A DNA stretch of 64,000 nt, taken from NCBI GenBank assembly GCA_963971425.1, contig OZ020518.1:11414190-11478189 (forward strand), read 5' to 3'. Below are positions 46,814 through 57,338 of the stretch, piece after piece. The stretch is from Bryoerythrophyllum caledonicum. Taxonomy: Eukaryota > Streptophyta > Bryopsida > Pottiales > Pottiaceae. Position 1 is the first letter of the stretch. Every line of letters starts with the position of its first letter. A program made the position numbers and the translations under genes. The notes beneath the pieces were generated by a model. That model was not told the DNA's origin, searched no databases, and was given only the letters and a program-made list of their open reading frames with translations.

Positions 46814-47012
46814 CAGTAAGAAGCTCAAGCAAAACGATGCCGACGTAGACGTCAGATTTTGTGGTGACCTTCTTCAGCTTTGTGAGCTCAGGCGTTTGGT
46901 ACCCAACGACCCAGCAATTTCCACAACGATCGCGTTTGTAGCAGCTGTCCTAAAACGGGAGAGACCGAAATCTGAGATGCACTCGGTGATTATAGGCCCT
47001 CTCGTGTCCATC
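46814..47012 (-). pseudogene. Receptor-kinase exon (IMK2-like) captured in the element
   Basis: The minus strand encodes 'CISDFGLSRFRTAATNAIVV', then after a one-base deletion 'YQTPELTKLKKVTTKSDVY' and 'VGIVLLELLTG', ending at a GTAAGT donor. This is the DFG-to-APE activation segment and following helix of a plant LRR receptor kinase of the IMK/inflorescence-meristem-kinase type ('ELTKLKK' is typical). The deletion turns GGGTAC into GGTAC and breaks the frame. No other exon of that kinase is seen nearby. A captured host fragment is inferred. Confidence 0.65.
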
Positions 47013-47094
47013 TGGATTTGATTACCTACTGATACTCTTGTTCTAGTGCAGGCGCACCAACCCCCGGGCCGCACTGTCTGCGATTCTGTGTGAT

Positions 47095-47500
47095 TGAGAC
47101 TCTGGCCGGCACCGACGACCCCTTCCATTGCAAATTTTGCACATCATTCTTTACAGGTTGAGACCCTTGCCGACACCGGCGACCCCTTCCGCTGCGAATT
47201 CTGCACCTCATTCTGTGTAGTTTGAGACCCTCGCCGACACCGGCGACCTCCTCCACTGCGAAACCTACACATCATACTGTGTTGGTTGAGACCCTTGCCG
47301 GCACCGGCGACCCCCTCCTCTGTGCATTTTTCACATTATTCTGTGAAGGTTGAGATCCTCGCCGGCACCGGCAGCCCCTCCACGACCACTTTCAACAAAC
47401 TAAGAATTACGTGGTCGAGACCTTTGCCGGCACTGGCGGCCCCCTACACGGCCAGTTTCCACACACCATTCACTTGCGCTCATAACCCTCGCCGGCACAG
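47095..47500. repeat. 64-bp tandem repeat with a GCCGGCACCGGCGACC core
   Basis: Six to seven units at spacings of 63-66 bases (cores near 47104, 47170, 47233, 47299, 47362, 47428, 47490). Each has 'gttgagaccct' before the core and 'cacatcattctgt' after it. The same core appears singly in the array at 46100-46690. The core is GC-rich and nearly palindromic. Confidence 0.8.
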
Positions 47501-47689
47501 CTTTGTCTAGACTACTATAAGTTTTGTTTCTTCAAACCCTAAATGTATACTCCGGCTCATGATCCTGGCGTCCATCGCATAAACTAGAGGTCTCGCAACG
47601 ACAGACAAAGGTTGCTTCCGACGCTAGGGTTCTTGGGGGTTAAGCTCAACTGTGACAAAGTCATAATGGAGAGATCTCGGGATACTCAC

Positions 47690-48761
47690 CTGCAACTGCC
47701 GAGTCGGGAGCTTGAGTGTTGTCCTCAGCAACATGTTTGCTCCTATCCTCCTCGTCATTCAACGCGCTCAAGTTCATGTTGTCACAATCTCCGTCGTAAA
47801 TCTCTTCCTCACGACACGCAATCAATGGCTGCTCCTCCTGCATCGCAATTCTCATATGTGAAAGAGACTAAACTGAGCTCCAGATCCAATAAAAATGAGA
47901 GGGATTTAGGGTTTCAAATCTTCATATTTGTAAATTTTCAAAAGTATCAGATTAAGTTGCACATCTTGATTCACGTCAAAATCACATCGAAAAAGATGTA
48001 CCGTACAGTCTTCATCTTATCCATATAGCTGACATGATTAAATCATTTAGATCCTCGTTATTGACACATTTCAGTTGCACATTTAGATCCTCGTTACGGT
48101 ATAACTGTACACAGTGGTGATAGTCAAATAGAAATTACAAGCATGTGATCGTTAAATCATGTCAATTTCTTTGGTTTTACCTGTGTAACGCATTAGAATA
48201 CCATTTAGTCATCAAATTGTTTAAAGTAGTTCAATGAACTATCAAATGAATATATGGGCCTAATCATTCTATAACCCTTCAATGTCAGAAGGTGCAAGTG
48301 TCAGCCACAATATTCTATATGAAAAATGTCGTATTTTAACAAGATATGATGTCGTTTTTGGCCAACAACACGTTGAAATGACGTCTATTAAATAAGAAAT
48401 ATTGAAGTATTATTGAGATCACATACCAAATGTCCACAGTGATGATTGCCTTCGTCATCCTCCTCGTCTTGCATGTCGTCGTCCATTTGAATTAGGGCAA
48501 TCCACCAACCTCTCCAATACTTGGCAAACTCAAACTTGCACCAATTTCAAAGGATAGGACACGCGGAGTATCTCCTAAATCATCCTCTACAATCTGAGCC
48601 TTACGTCTTCCCATCCTTGCCTTCCTCAAGTGCTTGCTACTTGAGAAGAGGAGTCCGCGTTTCCTCTTCTTTTTCTTTCCCTCAACTAAATGAGCAGCTG
48701 TGGAGGGGACAACTTCTACGAGCATCTGCAATACATCTAATTTACTGAGCGAGAATTCCAC
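47690..48761 (-). CDS. Unrecognised gene with a basic and an acidic region inside the 7-kb element
   Basis: Two exon-like blocks. The first (about 48761-48427) encodes 'HLVEGKKKKRKRGLLFSSSK', a likely nuclear localisation signal, then 'LRKARMGRRKAQIVEDDLG' and 'SFEIGASLSLPSIGEV'; near its end another frame encodes 'MDDDMQDEEDDEGNHHCGHL' up to a GTATGT donor. The second (about 47850-47690) encodes 'CREEEIYDGDCDNMNLSALN' and an Asp/Glu-rich tail ending at a GTGAGT donor. I do not recognise the family. It lies upstream of, and on the same strand as, the methyltransferase-like exons, so it may be the N-terminal part of the same gene, separated now by repeats and the kinase exon. Confidence 0.35.
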
Positions 48762-49445
48762 GTGACAATAGAATGATCTAATTCAATGACTGCAAAGGTA
48801 TCCCGTCCACTAAGACTAATTGAATACTGGTTGATGGTATCCATTAAGTGTTGTTTTCTTTCTAATCAAATCACATCCACTAAAAGTTTGTAAATTTATG
48901 GAAGACAGTAACTCAAAGCCCATATAAGCACAATTGTCAAAACATGCCTCATACAATCATAATGGGATATGGGACATCATAAAATTGTTGTTGTAGATTG
49001 GATATTGTCATACACCACCAATGTGAATGACCATTAAGAGGATATGACCTTCAGTGGGGTGGAGCTATGACCTTGGTGAGCCCCTTACATTACCTTGTTT
49101 CCTAATTCACTTTAAGTACATTTCAGGGTAAAACTTTTCTTGATTGGATGTTCGTGTAATTGATTCATGTTTCTAGGATCTTATAGACGACGAGCGGGCA
49201 AGCATGCCAAAGTGTAACCTTGCAGAGACAATGCAAAACAAGTGGCTCCAAAGCATTTGGGAACAAGGGCAACGACCTCTTTGAGGCAACTTTGGTTGAT
49301 TATGTTAGGGCATTCATGTAGGTTACTCATTATATTTTATTCTTGAAGGGTGAACGTGGAGGAATTGGTCCAAGTAAGAACAAACTGAGATTGAGGAGAG
49401 CCCAAGAGCCTAGAGACCCCCAAAAAAACGACGAAATAAAAAATT

Positions 49446-50675
49446 ATGGCAGAAATGGAGAAATTCCAAAACTCAACAGACATCCTTACACGCCCTCCGC
49501 ATTTCGTTAGTGAAAAAGTTTTCGGATCAACCAAGCGCAAGCTTAATCTACCACGAGGATCAAAGTTTGACTTCCACCACCCGGAGAAGATGAATTTCTC
49601 CCGTCCCCGAGTGGATACCAGGTCGGCCAAGGCCCAAAAGACTTATGAAGTCCTTGAAGAGGTTGATGAGGATGGAGACCGGGATGTAGATGTTGACCTT
49701 GGTATTAGCAGCGATGATTCTCTTGGTCCAGAACTTATGGACAATCCTCATGTCCGTGGTAGTCGACCTACACATGTTACGGGGGTAGACGAATCTGATT
49801 GTGATGTTTCCGAATGGCAGATCACCCGAGTACCTAAACATTGCACTTGTGTAGCGTGTTGGGCTCTCCATGCCATCTCAGAGAAGCAGTGCATAATGAA
49901 GATCATAAAGAAGAAAAATGCCACTGCATGTCCCACATATATAGGAATTTGGACGAACTACCACACTGATAGAAACCAATGACAAGAGTTTTATTTCTGC
50001 CCCAACGACATTCACCGTTGTGTGTTGGGCTCTTCCAAAAAGTGGGTTCTTACTTGCCGGGATAGTATTCCCCAAATCTGGCTTGTTAAAAGGGGCACCA
50101 ACCTGAAGCGGTTGGAGATCATTGCCTTTGAGTGTGCCGGTTTCCAACTTCCACAGAAACGAGAAGAGTCTCCCCGCCGACACTTTCACGCGACCATAAT
50201 TGATGGTATTGACCTTGCTACGTACCCAATCCCAGAAGACGCTGACAAACATCCTACGTCCCCCTTTACTAAAGCGATGAAGCGTCGTTCCGGCGGTCCA
50301 GTCGCCGCACAACTTCAGCTATGGGGGTCTACCCTCACTCTCAAGGCAAAAATTCTGAAGCGCACAATGGTACCCTTCCCAGGATTTGGCTGCATTGTTG
50401 ATTTGGAAGTTGACTCCTCAACTACCCATGCCTTGGAGCACTACATTCTTACGCTTAATTCATTTCTGGCTTGCACATGCTTGGACTATGTTACAATGCA
50501 GGCAAAGGCCAACCGATCTGGTCGGTCTTGGGTTAATTGCAAGCATCTGTACTTTGTTTATGCAGTCGTGTGCAAGCTTGACGAGATGGAGGACTTATTT
50601 GTCCATGCTCCAACACTTAGCTTCAACGAACTCATGCCCATAGTACGAGCGATTCTTTCCTACAAGCATGTTTGA
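49446..50675 (+). pseudogene. SWIM-type zinc-finger protein ORF with one internal stop
   Basis: A 409-codon reading frame from ATG 49446, broken only by TGA at 49980-49982; both halves are in the same frame. The first half is acidic and ends with a Cys motif 'HCTCVACW'. The second half ends with 'SFLACTCLDYV' and 'SWVNCKHLYFVYAVVCKLDE', a CxC...CxH pattern typical of SWIM zinc fingers, which occur in MULE and KDZ/Zisupton transposases and in some plant regulators. I see no DDE catalytic residues. The stop could be a real mutation, a readthrough site or lie in a short intron. It is the only plus-strand gene inside the 7-kb element and lies near its right end. Confidence 0.6.
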
Positions 50676-51212
50676 AACTTAAGGTAGATAATAAGTTACT
50701 CATTAAGTATCTACAGACCTACGTATTATAAGCTTAGGCAATATTGTTCTGTTGTTCTCTAATTCTAATTTCTATTACTATTTGTATGTTTTTTGGATTA
50801 TGAAGCTACATATTCAGTGTTCATTCCACTCCACAAATGTGATGATGCAAATTGCTCTGTTCCTTTATTTGTTCCAAATTTCTCATCAATCCCTCGTTTT
50901 TTAAATCCAAGAGAGTAATTTAGGATCTAAAAAGGCTAATATTTACAGTCGTCAGAAACATAAATTTGGCACTAGTTCCACGGTAATAGGACCCCAATTT
51001 CCAAGATTTTATTGTTTATCTTAAAAATTACGATGAGTTGAAATCACCTATAACCATCATAAGGGGGCAGCTTAAAAATACTCCATGGTAATAGGTCCAT
51101 AGAATATTCCAAATTTAGACATCCAAAATCCTAAAACTTATCTCAGTATCCAAATTTAGAAGAAAAAAATGTGCAAAATTTGAAAAATCCTAATTTTAGG
51201 TATCTAATCTTC

Positions 51213-51255
51213 GCTCACCGTTCACGGCGAACGCTCTCCAACCGCTAACACGGTC
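51213..51255 (-). repeat. Right terminal inverted repeat of the 7-kb element
   Basis: Complement matches 44221-44263 at 35 of 43 positions. Beyond it the interrupted TTAA element resumes within a few bases. Confidence 0.75.
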
Positions 51256-51668
51256 TTGTCGTTGATTTTTGCACTACACAAGGTCTAAATCTTTACCATT
51301 GTATTAAGCTTGGAACGTCCGAGGAGGCAGTAATTGGCTTTTCGGATCATAATTGATGTGAATGATCTTTTTTCATCCAATTCTTTTTTAGAAAGTTTAT
51401 CAAATGTATAAGTCATAGATGATGATGAAACCTGACTTGTTGAGGTAGCCATGTTTTATCTAGAAGAAAATCTTTGTGACATGGATCTCAATGTAGTGTA
51501 TTTTGGAAACATCTAACTTTTGCTATAAATCTGAGTTTAAGCCATTCAAATGATACTTTTTGAATTTGAATGCAGCTAATGAAACTCATGAGGTCTTATT
51601 TCCATTCCAATTTAAAAATTTGAAAAATACATACATTTAAATAAGTTATTGCAATTTGAATTTTGGGC

Positions 51669-51993
51669 CTATAACCATGGCTGAAAAATTTACTAATTTT
51701 AGCCGAGCATGGAAGTTTTATCCATAGTACACTCAAAGTTTCGGCACTCTAATGTATACCTCTGGTAAAATTTTCAGAATTTTAAACATATTTTGTGTTT
51801 GATAGGAGTTTCTTCGTTTATTCTTTAGAAAATCACAATTATTATATACTTTCACCAAAAAAATTGTAATTTTTGTGACATAAGCAAGACATGTAATCTC
51901 ATCTGAGAAAAAATTCTTAAAAAATTCCACCTATATTTAATGAAGAAATAGAGCACAATGGAATGGAAATTAGGATTGATGCCATGGTTATAG
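51669..51993. repeat. Possible small element with 13-bp inverted ends
   Basis: CTATAACCATGGC at 51669-51681 is the exact complement of 51981-51993. It lies within the second insertion into the old TTAA element (51311-52007). The 13-bp match in AT-rich DNA is suggestive only. Confidence 0.35.
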
Positions 51994-52544
51994 ACTGACA
52001 TGTAAGGATTAAGCATGATGTTCGTTACCTATACACCAATTTTCAAAGGTAGAAAAGGAATATAGCATATTCAAAACTAGTGTGCAAGGAATAGAGGTTC
52101 AAAAATTATTATTCCACATTTTATTTTTGTGAACTTAATGTTTTAGAAAGATAATGCAAACGGTCAACAAAAAGGTTCTCACCACATATTGTTGTTGAAA
52201 AAATATAAAGTGAAAAATATTAAGGTCTCTAGGATTTGTATAGAAAATTCCCTGCTTGCCCAAAATGTGTAAAAATGTTTGACTTAAGATATAGTATTTT
52301 TTAGTACTAAAGACAAGCATTTTTCATGGACATCTTTAAAAAAGGTAATATTCTCTATATATATGAAAAATCTCAATGTCAATAGAAACTTCTAGCAAAA
52401 ATTATGGAACTGGCTAGAGTCTCAATTTCTAACTTTACGTGGTACTAACTTTCAAAGCATGAATCCAAAAATAATAAAAATACCTCAAAGAAGCTAATCA
52501 AGGACAATCATACTACTAAAATCATAATCTATGCAGTAAACTAC

Positions 52545-52698
52545 ACAACAATCAATCGCGCAATCAACCATGCAGTTAATTACAGAAACGGCACAATCAA
52601 CCGCACAGTCAATCGTGCAATCAACCGCACAGTCAATCGTGCAATCAACCGCACAGTGAACTACAAAATCGTTGCAATCAACCATGCAGTGAACTACA
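52545..52698. repeat. Small satellite, 24-bp unit
   Basis: Several tandem copies of 'gcaatcaaccgcacagt' plus 'caatcgt', with variants. The array stops at the TTAA of the next element and a further copy ('gcaatcaaccacacaat') resumes at 53622, beyond that element. Confidence 0.75.
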
Positions 52699-52702
52699 TT
52701 AA

Positions 52703-53614
52703 CCCCTAAAGGACCAAGTGTCAAAAATGGGCTTTTTGAAAATTCGGTCAGGTTCCTACGGTGTCAATTTCCAACATTTCCCTTTGAAATTTTTACTATA
52801 GAAAGGCATTACCAAGACCTTAGTGGGTAAACAAATTTTTCCTAAATTGGGCATCTGGAGAAAAAGTTATAGGGTTTTGAATTTCAAATGGGGAGAGCGG
52901 GCACCTCAGGCACCTCCAAAAACTTTTGCTAGGACACTCAATTGAATTTGAGATTTTCAATACTTGCAAGTAATATTGTTTCCTTTTATATTGTCAAAAA
53001 AAGTCTCTTGTCTTTAGTGAAAATTAGCATACCAACCCAAGTCAAACATTTTCACACATTGTCACTCATTGTCGGGCAAGGTACAAAGAAAACTTCTTCT
53101 TTTCCACTTGAAACCTAGATAAATTAATATTTTTCACTTTTTATTTTTCCTACAACAATATGTGGTGTAAACCTTCTTATTGACCATTCGGATTACCAAT
53201 CTAAAACATAATAAGTTCACAAAAAATTAAAGTGTGAATTGGCAAATTTTGAACCTCCACTCCTTGCACAGTTGTTTTGAATATGCTACACCCATCCTCT
53301 ACCTCCAAAAATTGGTGTACTAGGAACTAACATCATGCTTAACAAGATGGTAATGGATTTAGATCTTGTGTAGTGCAAAAATTTGACACCAAGTGAAGTC
53401 AAAGTCTGCTGATCCAGTGAACGCAGGAAAGAAAATGAACCATGTGCTTGACTTCAAACACTATAATCTTTCAATCCGTGCGGTCAAAGTTTATGAATTT
53501 TTTTGAGTATGTTACTGAATAAGTCAAAGTTTTTGTTTCCTTCTTTGTTCATTGCACTAGAATCCAACAATTTTGAAGTGTTTTTGGTGCTAAACTGTCA
53601 CAGTATCTTAGGGG
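52703..53614. mobile_element. TTAA-family element, 912 bp
   Basis: Begins CCCCTAAAGGACC and ends CTTAGGGG, with TTAA on each side (52699-52702 and 53615-53618). It interrupts the 24-bp satellite. Its inside matches 1-545 and, in reverse, the split copy at 43957-52400. No coding capacity. The right end differs from the usual family end after CCCCTAAG. Confidence 0.8.
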
Positions 53615-53618
53615 TTAA

Positions 53619-54808
53619 TATTGCAATCAACCACACAATCATTAGTACAGTGATCCATGGTACCTTTTTTTTTTTTTAATCATTTTATACTATAAAAACT
53701 ACATTAAAATGGTTGGACTTATGCGTTGCAAAGCAAGCGCCAACTGCTAATCTACTCTAAAAAATTAAAAAAATTAAAAAAAATTTTAGGAACCTGCCCA
53801 AAATCAAAATCATCCCCCAAGGAACATTTGTTTTTGCACATGCACCCAAAAGCAGGTTTAAGGGACATGATCCCTGCTTTTCGGAGCACTTTCTAGAAAT
53901 TCGTCCCCTAACATGCTAACCATACCGTCATGTAAATTCCGGATGAACCAAATTCTGAACCAAACTCCGAACCATGTGCGTCGGCCAATTGATCGTTTAG
54001 GGGTTAACACATGCCAAATAATCATTTAAAGCATCTATATTTTTGACAATGCTCCGAACAACCTATTTGAACTCGTCACCATTTTGATACCAAACTAAAA
54101 TCTTGAAGTAGCATATTGGGATCAATATTTCAAGAAGACAATGTCAATTTCAATAAGACTTTTCCAGATCCAACAACCCTTCACATAAACTCACGCCAGC
54201 CAACTCAAGGGTCAAAGATTTACTATACAGGCGAAGGCCATAGACCGCAACCACTGCAAATTTTGTAAAAAACCGACATTTATGTAATTTTCACTCAGAA
54301 TTTCTCATGATACAAGTCAGCACTAGGAAGAGAGGCCTTAGCTTCAGAGCGCCCCACAGCCAAGTCTCTGTAAGTAAAACACACCTCTCAGCTCCATCTA
54401 CACACGAGTTTCACAAATTTAGCTCTTCGGCATAACATGCAAACGAAAAGAGAAACACATGCTGAAAATACTCATGCGAACTCTGCAGATTCGCCAAACA
54501 ACTTTCAAGAAGAACGCAAGAGAATGGAAAAGGAATGAAAAATTATGACAATGCTTACCAAATGCATGTGCACTTGCTGTGGCTGCTGTAGCGAAGCGCT
54601 TGCTAAATCTTCCTTCCCTTCCGTCTCCGTTGCAGGCTCTGTACTAGGCTAGCAAAATCGTCATTTACACACAGATTCACTCTGACGGATCCTTCAGTTT
54701 CCACTCTGCTGGAAACGCGTCACGGCTCGGTATCACACGCTCCCGGTCTTCACTACACGACCTAATGTGGAAAGCTATTTTTACACCGGGTATGTCTATC
54801 GTGTTTTG
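53619..54808. other. No recognisable gene; flank of the CML gene
   Basis: AT-rich up to about 54170, with a poly-T run at 53668-53680. A lone TTAGGGGTTAA at 53996-54006 resembles a TTAA-element end without a partner. The part next to 54809 should hold the CML 3' untranslated region. Confidence 0.3.
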
Positions 54809-55348
54809 TTATACAACGCTCAAACCCGGAATATCTAAAGACGAGGCCGACATCAAAGCAGCAGCAAACTCCGGAAAACTGATTCTCCCGTCCCCGTCCA
54901 GATCCGCCTCGCGGATCATCGTCCATAACTCCTTCACAGAGAGCGCGTGCCCGAGCTTGGCCATGGAATGCGCGAGCTCCGCGGCGGTAATAAACCCGTT
55001 CCCATCGCGATCGAACGCCCTGAACACCGTCAGGAGCTCCTTGTCGTTAAACATCTCCGTCTTCACCAACTGCGGTCCGATCAAGGCCACAAACTCGGAA
55101 AATTCAATCATGCCGTTCGAGTTTGTGTCCGCACGCTGCAGGAGCGCGTCCAGCTGCTGCCCGTCCGGCTGCAGCCCAAGCGAGCGCAGCATCAGCCCGA
55201 GCTCCAGCTCCGTGATGCTCCCGTCCTGGTCCCTGTCGAACCGATTGAAAATCTCCCGCAGCTCCGCGAGCTGCTCCATGCACAGCGGCAATCCCCCGAC
55301 CACATACTCCTTCTCCACCTTCCCGGGACTCTCAGCCAGCGCCACCAT
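54809..55348 (-). CDS. Calmodulin-like protein, four EF-hands (CML15-18 type)
   Basis: Intronless, 179 residues from ATG 55348 to the stop at 54809. Four canonical 12-residue calcium loops are present: DRDQDGSITELE, DTNSNGMIEFSE, DRDGNGFITAAE and DLDGDGRISFPE. All have Asp at position 1 and Glu at 12, so all four should bind calcium. The core 'DGSITELELGLMLRSLGLQP' followed by 'NSNGMIEFSEFVALIGP' matches plant CML15-18. About 24 residues precede the first EF-hand and have no clear signal. CML proteins act as calcium sensors that bind target proteins. Coding DNA is GC-rich against AT-rich flanks. Two short upstream ORFs lie in the probable leader (55375-55438). Confidence 0.93.
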   Translation of the reverse strand: MVALAESPGKVEKEYVVGGLPLCMEQLAELREIFNRFDRDQDGSITELELGLMLRSLGLQPDGQQLDALLQRADTNSNGMIEFSEFVALIGPQLVKTEMFNDKELLTVFRAFDRDGNGFITAAELAHSMAKLGHALSVKELWTMIREADLDGDGRISFPEFAAALMSASSLDIPGLSVV

Positions 55349-55374
55349 CGCCACAAACCCTACCAAACTCTTCC

Positions 55375-55438
55375 TCAGGCGCGGAAATCCATCGCCCCGA
55401 ACCCTCTCACAAGCTCAAAACATCATCGACGCAGCCAT
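55375..55438 (-). promoter_or_regulatory. Two short upstream ORFs before the CML start
   Basis: Minus-strand ATGs at 55438 (8 codons with stop) and 55392 (6 codons with stop) precede the main ATG at 55348. If transcription starts upstream of 55438, they could lower translation of the CML. The transcription start is not known. Confidence 0.4.
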
Positions 55439-55789
55439 CTTATTCAGCCATCAACCTCGGCGGATGCCATCGCTTGTTGGCGCCACTTTGGTGAATGGAC
55501 ATCTACAAGTTTCGGACTTAGATCTACGAATATGGAGGTAGAATCTTTGTTCGGCGCTGATTGCGCTACGCGTCTGGGCAACACGCTAGGGGTTCTGAGT
55601 CGCTAAACCCCGGATCTTGTGGAAAGGAAGATGCCGCGAGGATAATATCTATGGATTTGGACGAGTGGCCGGGGCTCTGGCGAATCTTGCAATTTTGTAG
55701 ATCTTGGGAGGTATGGGTCGGTTATGGAGAGATATTCGCTTGGAGGGAGAAGGGAGATTATCACTTTATCTAGTTGAGTCATCAATTCT

Positions 55790-57338
55790 TGAGTTGCAAT
55801 CTCTTTTGCCCCTAAATTTCCATTGGATAGTCATAATAATGTGTGTCCATTCCTAGTCTTTAAAAAATGGATAATGTGGTAGCTTTTTCCCAAAAAAAAA
55901 AAAACTCATGTTATGAAGATTGAGAATGGAATTTTTTCTTTTTTAAACTGAAGAATGGCATTGGAAAATCATATTTGGTTTTCCTAGCAGGTAGAACGTT
56001 CATTCTTGATCATTATAAATACATGTGGGTGTTGCACTAAGAAGAATTAAAGACTGTTTCCATTGGATCCCACAAATCTTACAGTGCGTTTTCAATTTTC
56101 ACATTATTTCTCTTGCTTTTGCAAGTTGTAGAATACACAGAGGTTGTCAAAGCGTTCCAAGTGAACTTGTGCACATTGTAGGATTCACTGATCTAAGGTG
56201 AAAAGAAGAACTTGCTTATGCCATGCCATGAATTTATCATCACAGAAAGATATTAAAAACAACAAGGGGAAAATAAGAAACTTTGATGTTCAATGACAAT
56301 GTTCCATAGCCTTGCGGCAACATAGTTTCTACATGTGACTCATTCTTTCAAATCATCGTGAATGTAGATGATCAAGTACTGCCAGAGAAGAAGTTCCTAG
56401 TACTGTTTACATAAGGATTATTCACACCACCAACTTAGGTTAGAGATATGAACATGGCTAATATAGGAATATAATATTTTTTAAATGTCACAAGCAAATG
56501 TGACATTTTCCCAAATACATATTTTCAAACTACATAGATGATGGGGCAAGTGATGAGGTTCTTAATTGGTACCTATAAGAGGGCCCCCACCCCTCTTCAG
56601 ACTGAGCAGATGGTGTAGGGTCTTCCCCAGGCTGCAGACGAGTCCTGACAAGGGCATTAAGCAGGCCTATGGGCCACCCTCTGTCACTCCGCTGCCAAGA
56701 GGGCAAGGGGTTGGGGTTGGCTACCCGATGGTCTTTGATTCAACGTTTTTTCAAAAAAAGTTGTGCACTTTCACTCCACTCTATCCGAACCTAGGTTTCA
56801 TAGAAAACACCAGTGTAATTTTGCTTTGAGCCCTTCAACCTCCTGTGAAGTGCGTCTTCCAGGAAATACCACTGTCAAAGCATGAGATTTTTAACCTTCA
56901 ATTGGTTTGGTACATGTATGAGCAAGAGATGGCCATGTCCATGTTGCATCTGTTAGCACCACTGCCGAACTAAGTCCTAGCTTGGGATGCATTGCATGGT
57001 CGTAAACTTGCTCGGGCTATTGGCCACAACCCAGCTGCTAGCCACCGTGACGGGCTAGCGGTGGCCATGCTGTAAGATTACAAGTTTGAATATTTGTAGT
57101 GGCACCATCTCCCATCTACTTGTGATGGAAGCTTGTTGTTCATAAGTCCGTAGACAAAGTGTAACTAATGTGGATGTCAAAATTGGAGAAAATTGTCAAG
57201 GATTAAGTCTATCTATCATGGGCATGTTCAATGTGTCCTTTGCTACAGTGGCTTATACATTGTGCTCAAAAAATCTAATAAGCAAAAATGAAAAGTTATC
57301 AAAAAAATAAAGCTACCATCAACATTTGTACCTCTCAA
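55790..57338. other. No recognisable gene
   Basis: AT-rich with a GC-rich patch at 56575-56730. The patch encodes a Pro-rich 87-codon frame without recognisable motif and may be a mobile-element remnant. Confidence 0.3.

Larger units (their letters stand above)
44221..51255. mobile_element. 7-kb TIR element carrying methyltransferase-like and SWIM-finger genes
   Basis: The first 43 bases (44221-44263) and the last 43 (51213-51255) are inverted repeats with 35 matches; both begin GACC(A/G)TGT(A/T)AGCGGT and end CGGTGAGC. The flanks are the two halves of an interrupted TTAA element, which shows this is an insertion. Both flanks contain a diverged 'tcaaattttt'-like word, so a target duplication of about 8-10 bases is possible but not proven. 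Cargo: a methyltransferase-like gene (-), a receptor-kinase exon (-), an acidic/basic gene (-) and a SWIM zinc-finger ORF (+). Mutator-like or KDZ/Zisupton-like affinity is suggested by the SWIM finger; I saw no DDE catalytic core. Confidence 0.7.
43957..52400. mobile_element. Old TTAA-family element split by two later insertions
   Basis: The blocks 43957-44220, 51262-51310 and 52008-52400, read together, follow the reverse complement of the 52703-53614 element in order. Shared words include 'cagactttgacttcacttgg' at 44190, 'tttttgcactacacaag' at 51266 and 'agcatattcaaaac' at 52058. The 7-kb element (44221-51255) and a block at about 51311-52007 interrupt it. The outer ends could not be placed exactly. 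Confidence 0.7.

Noticed and set aside
53996-54006. TTAGGGGTTAA as a second right end for the 52703 element
   Set aside because: The satellite resumes at 53622, so the element must end at 53614; no partner left end was found for this word.
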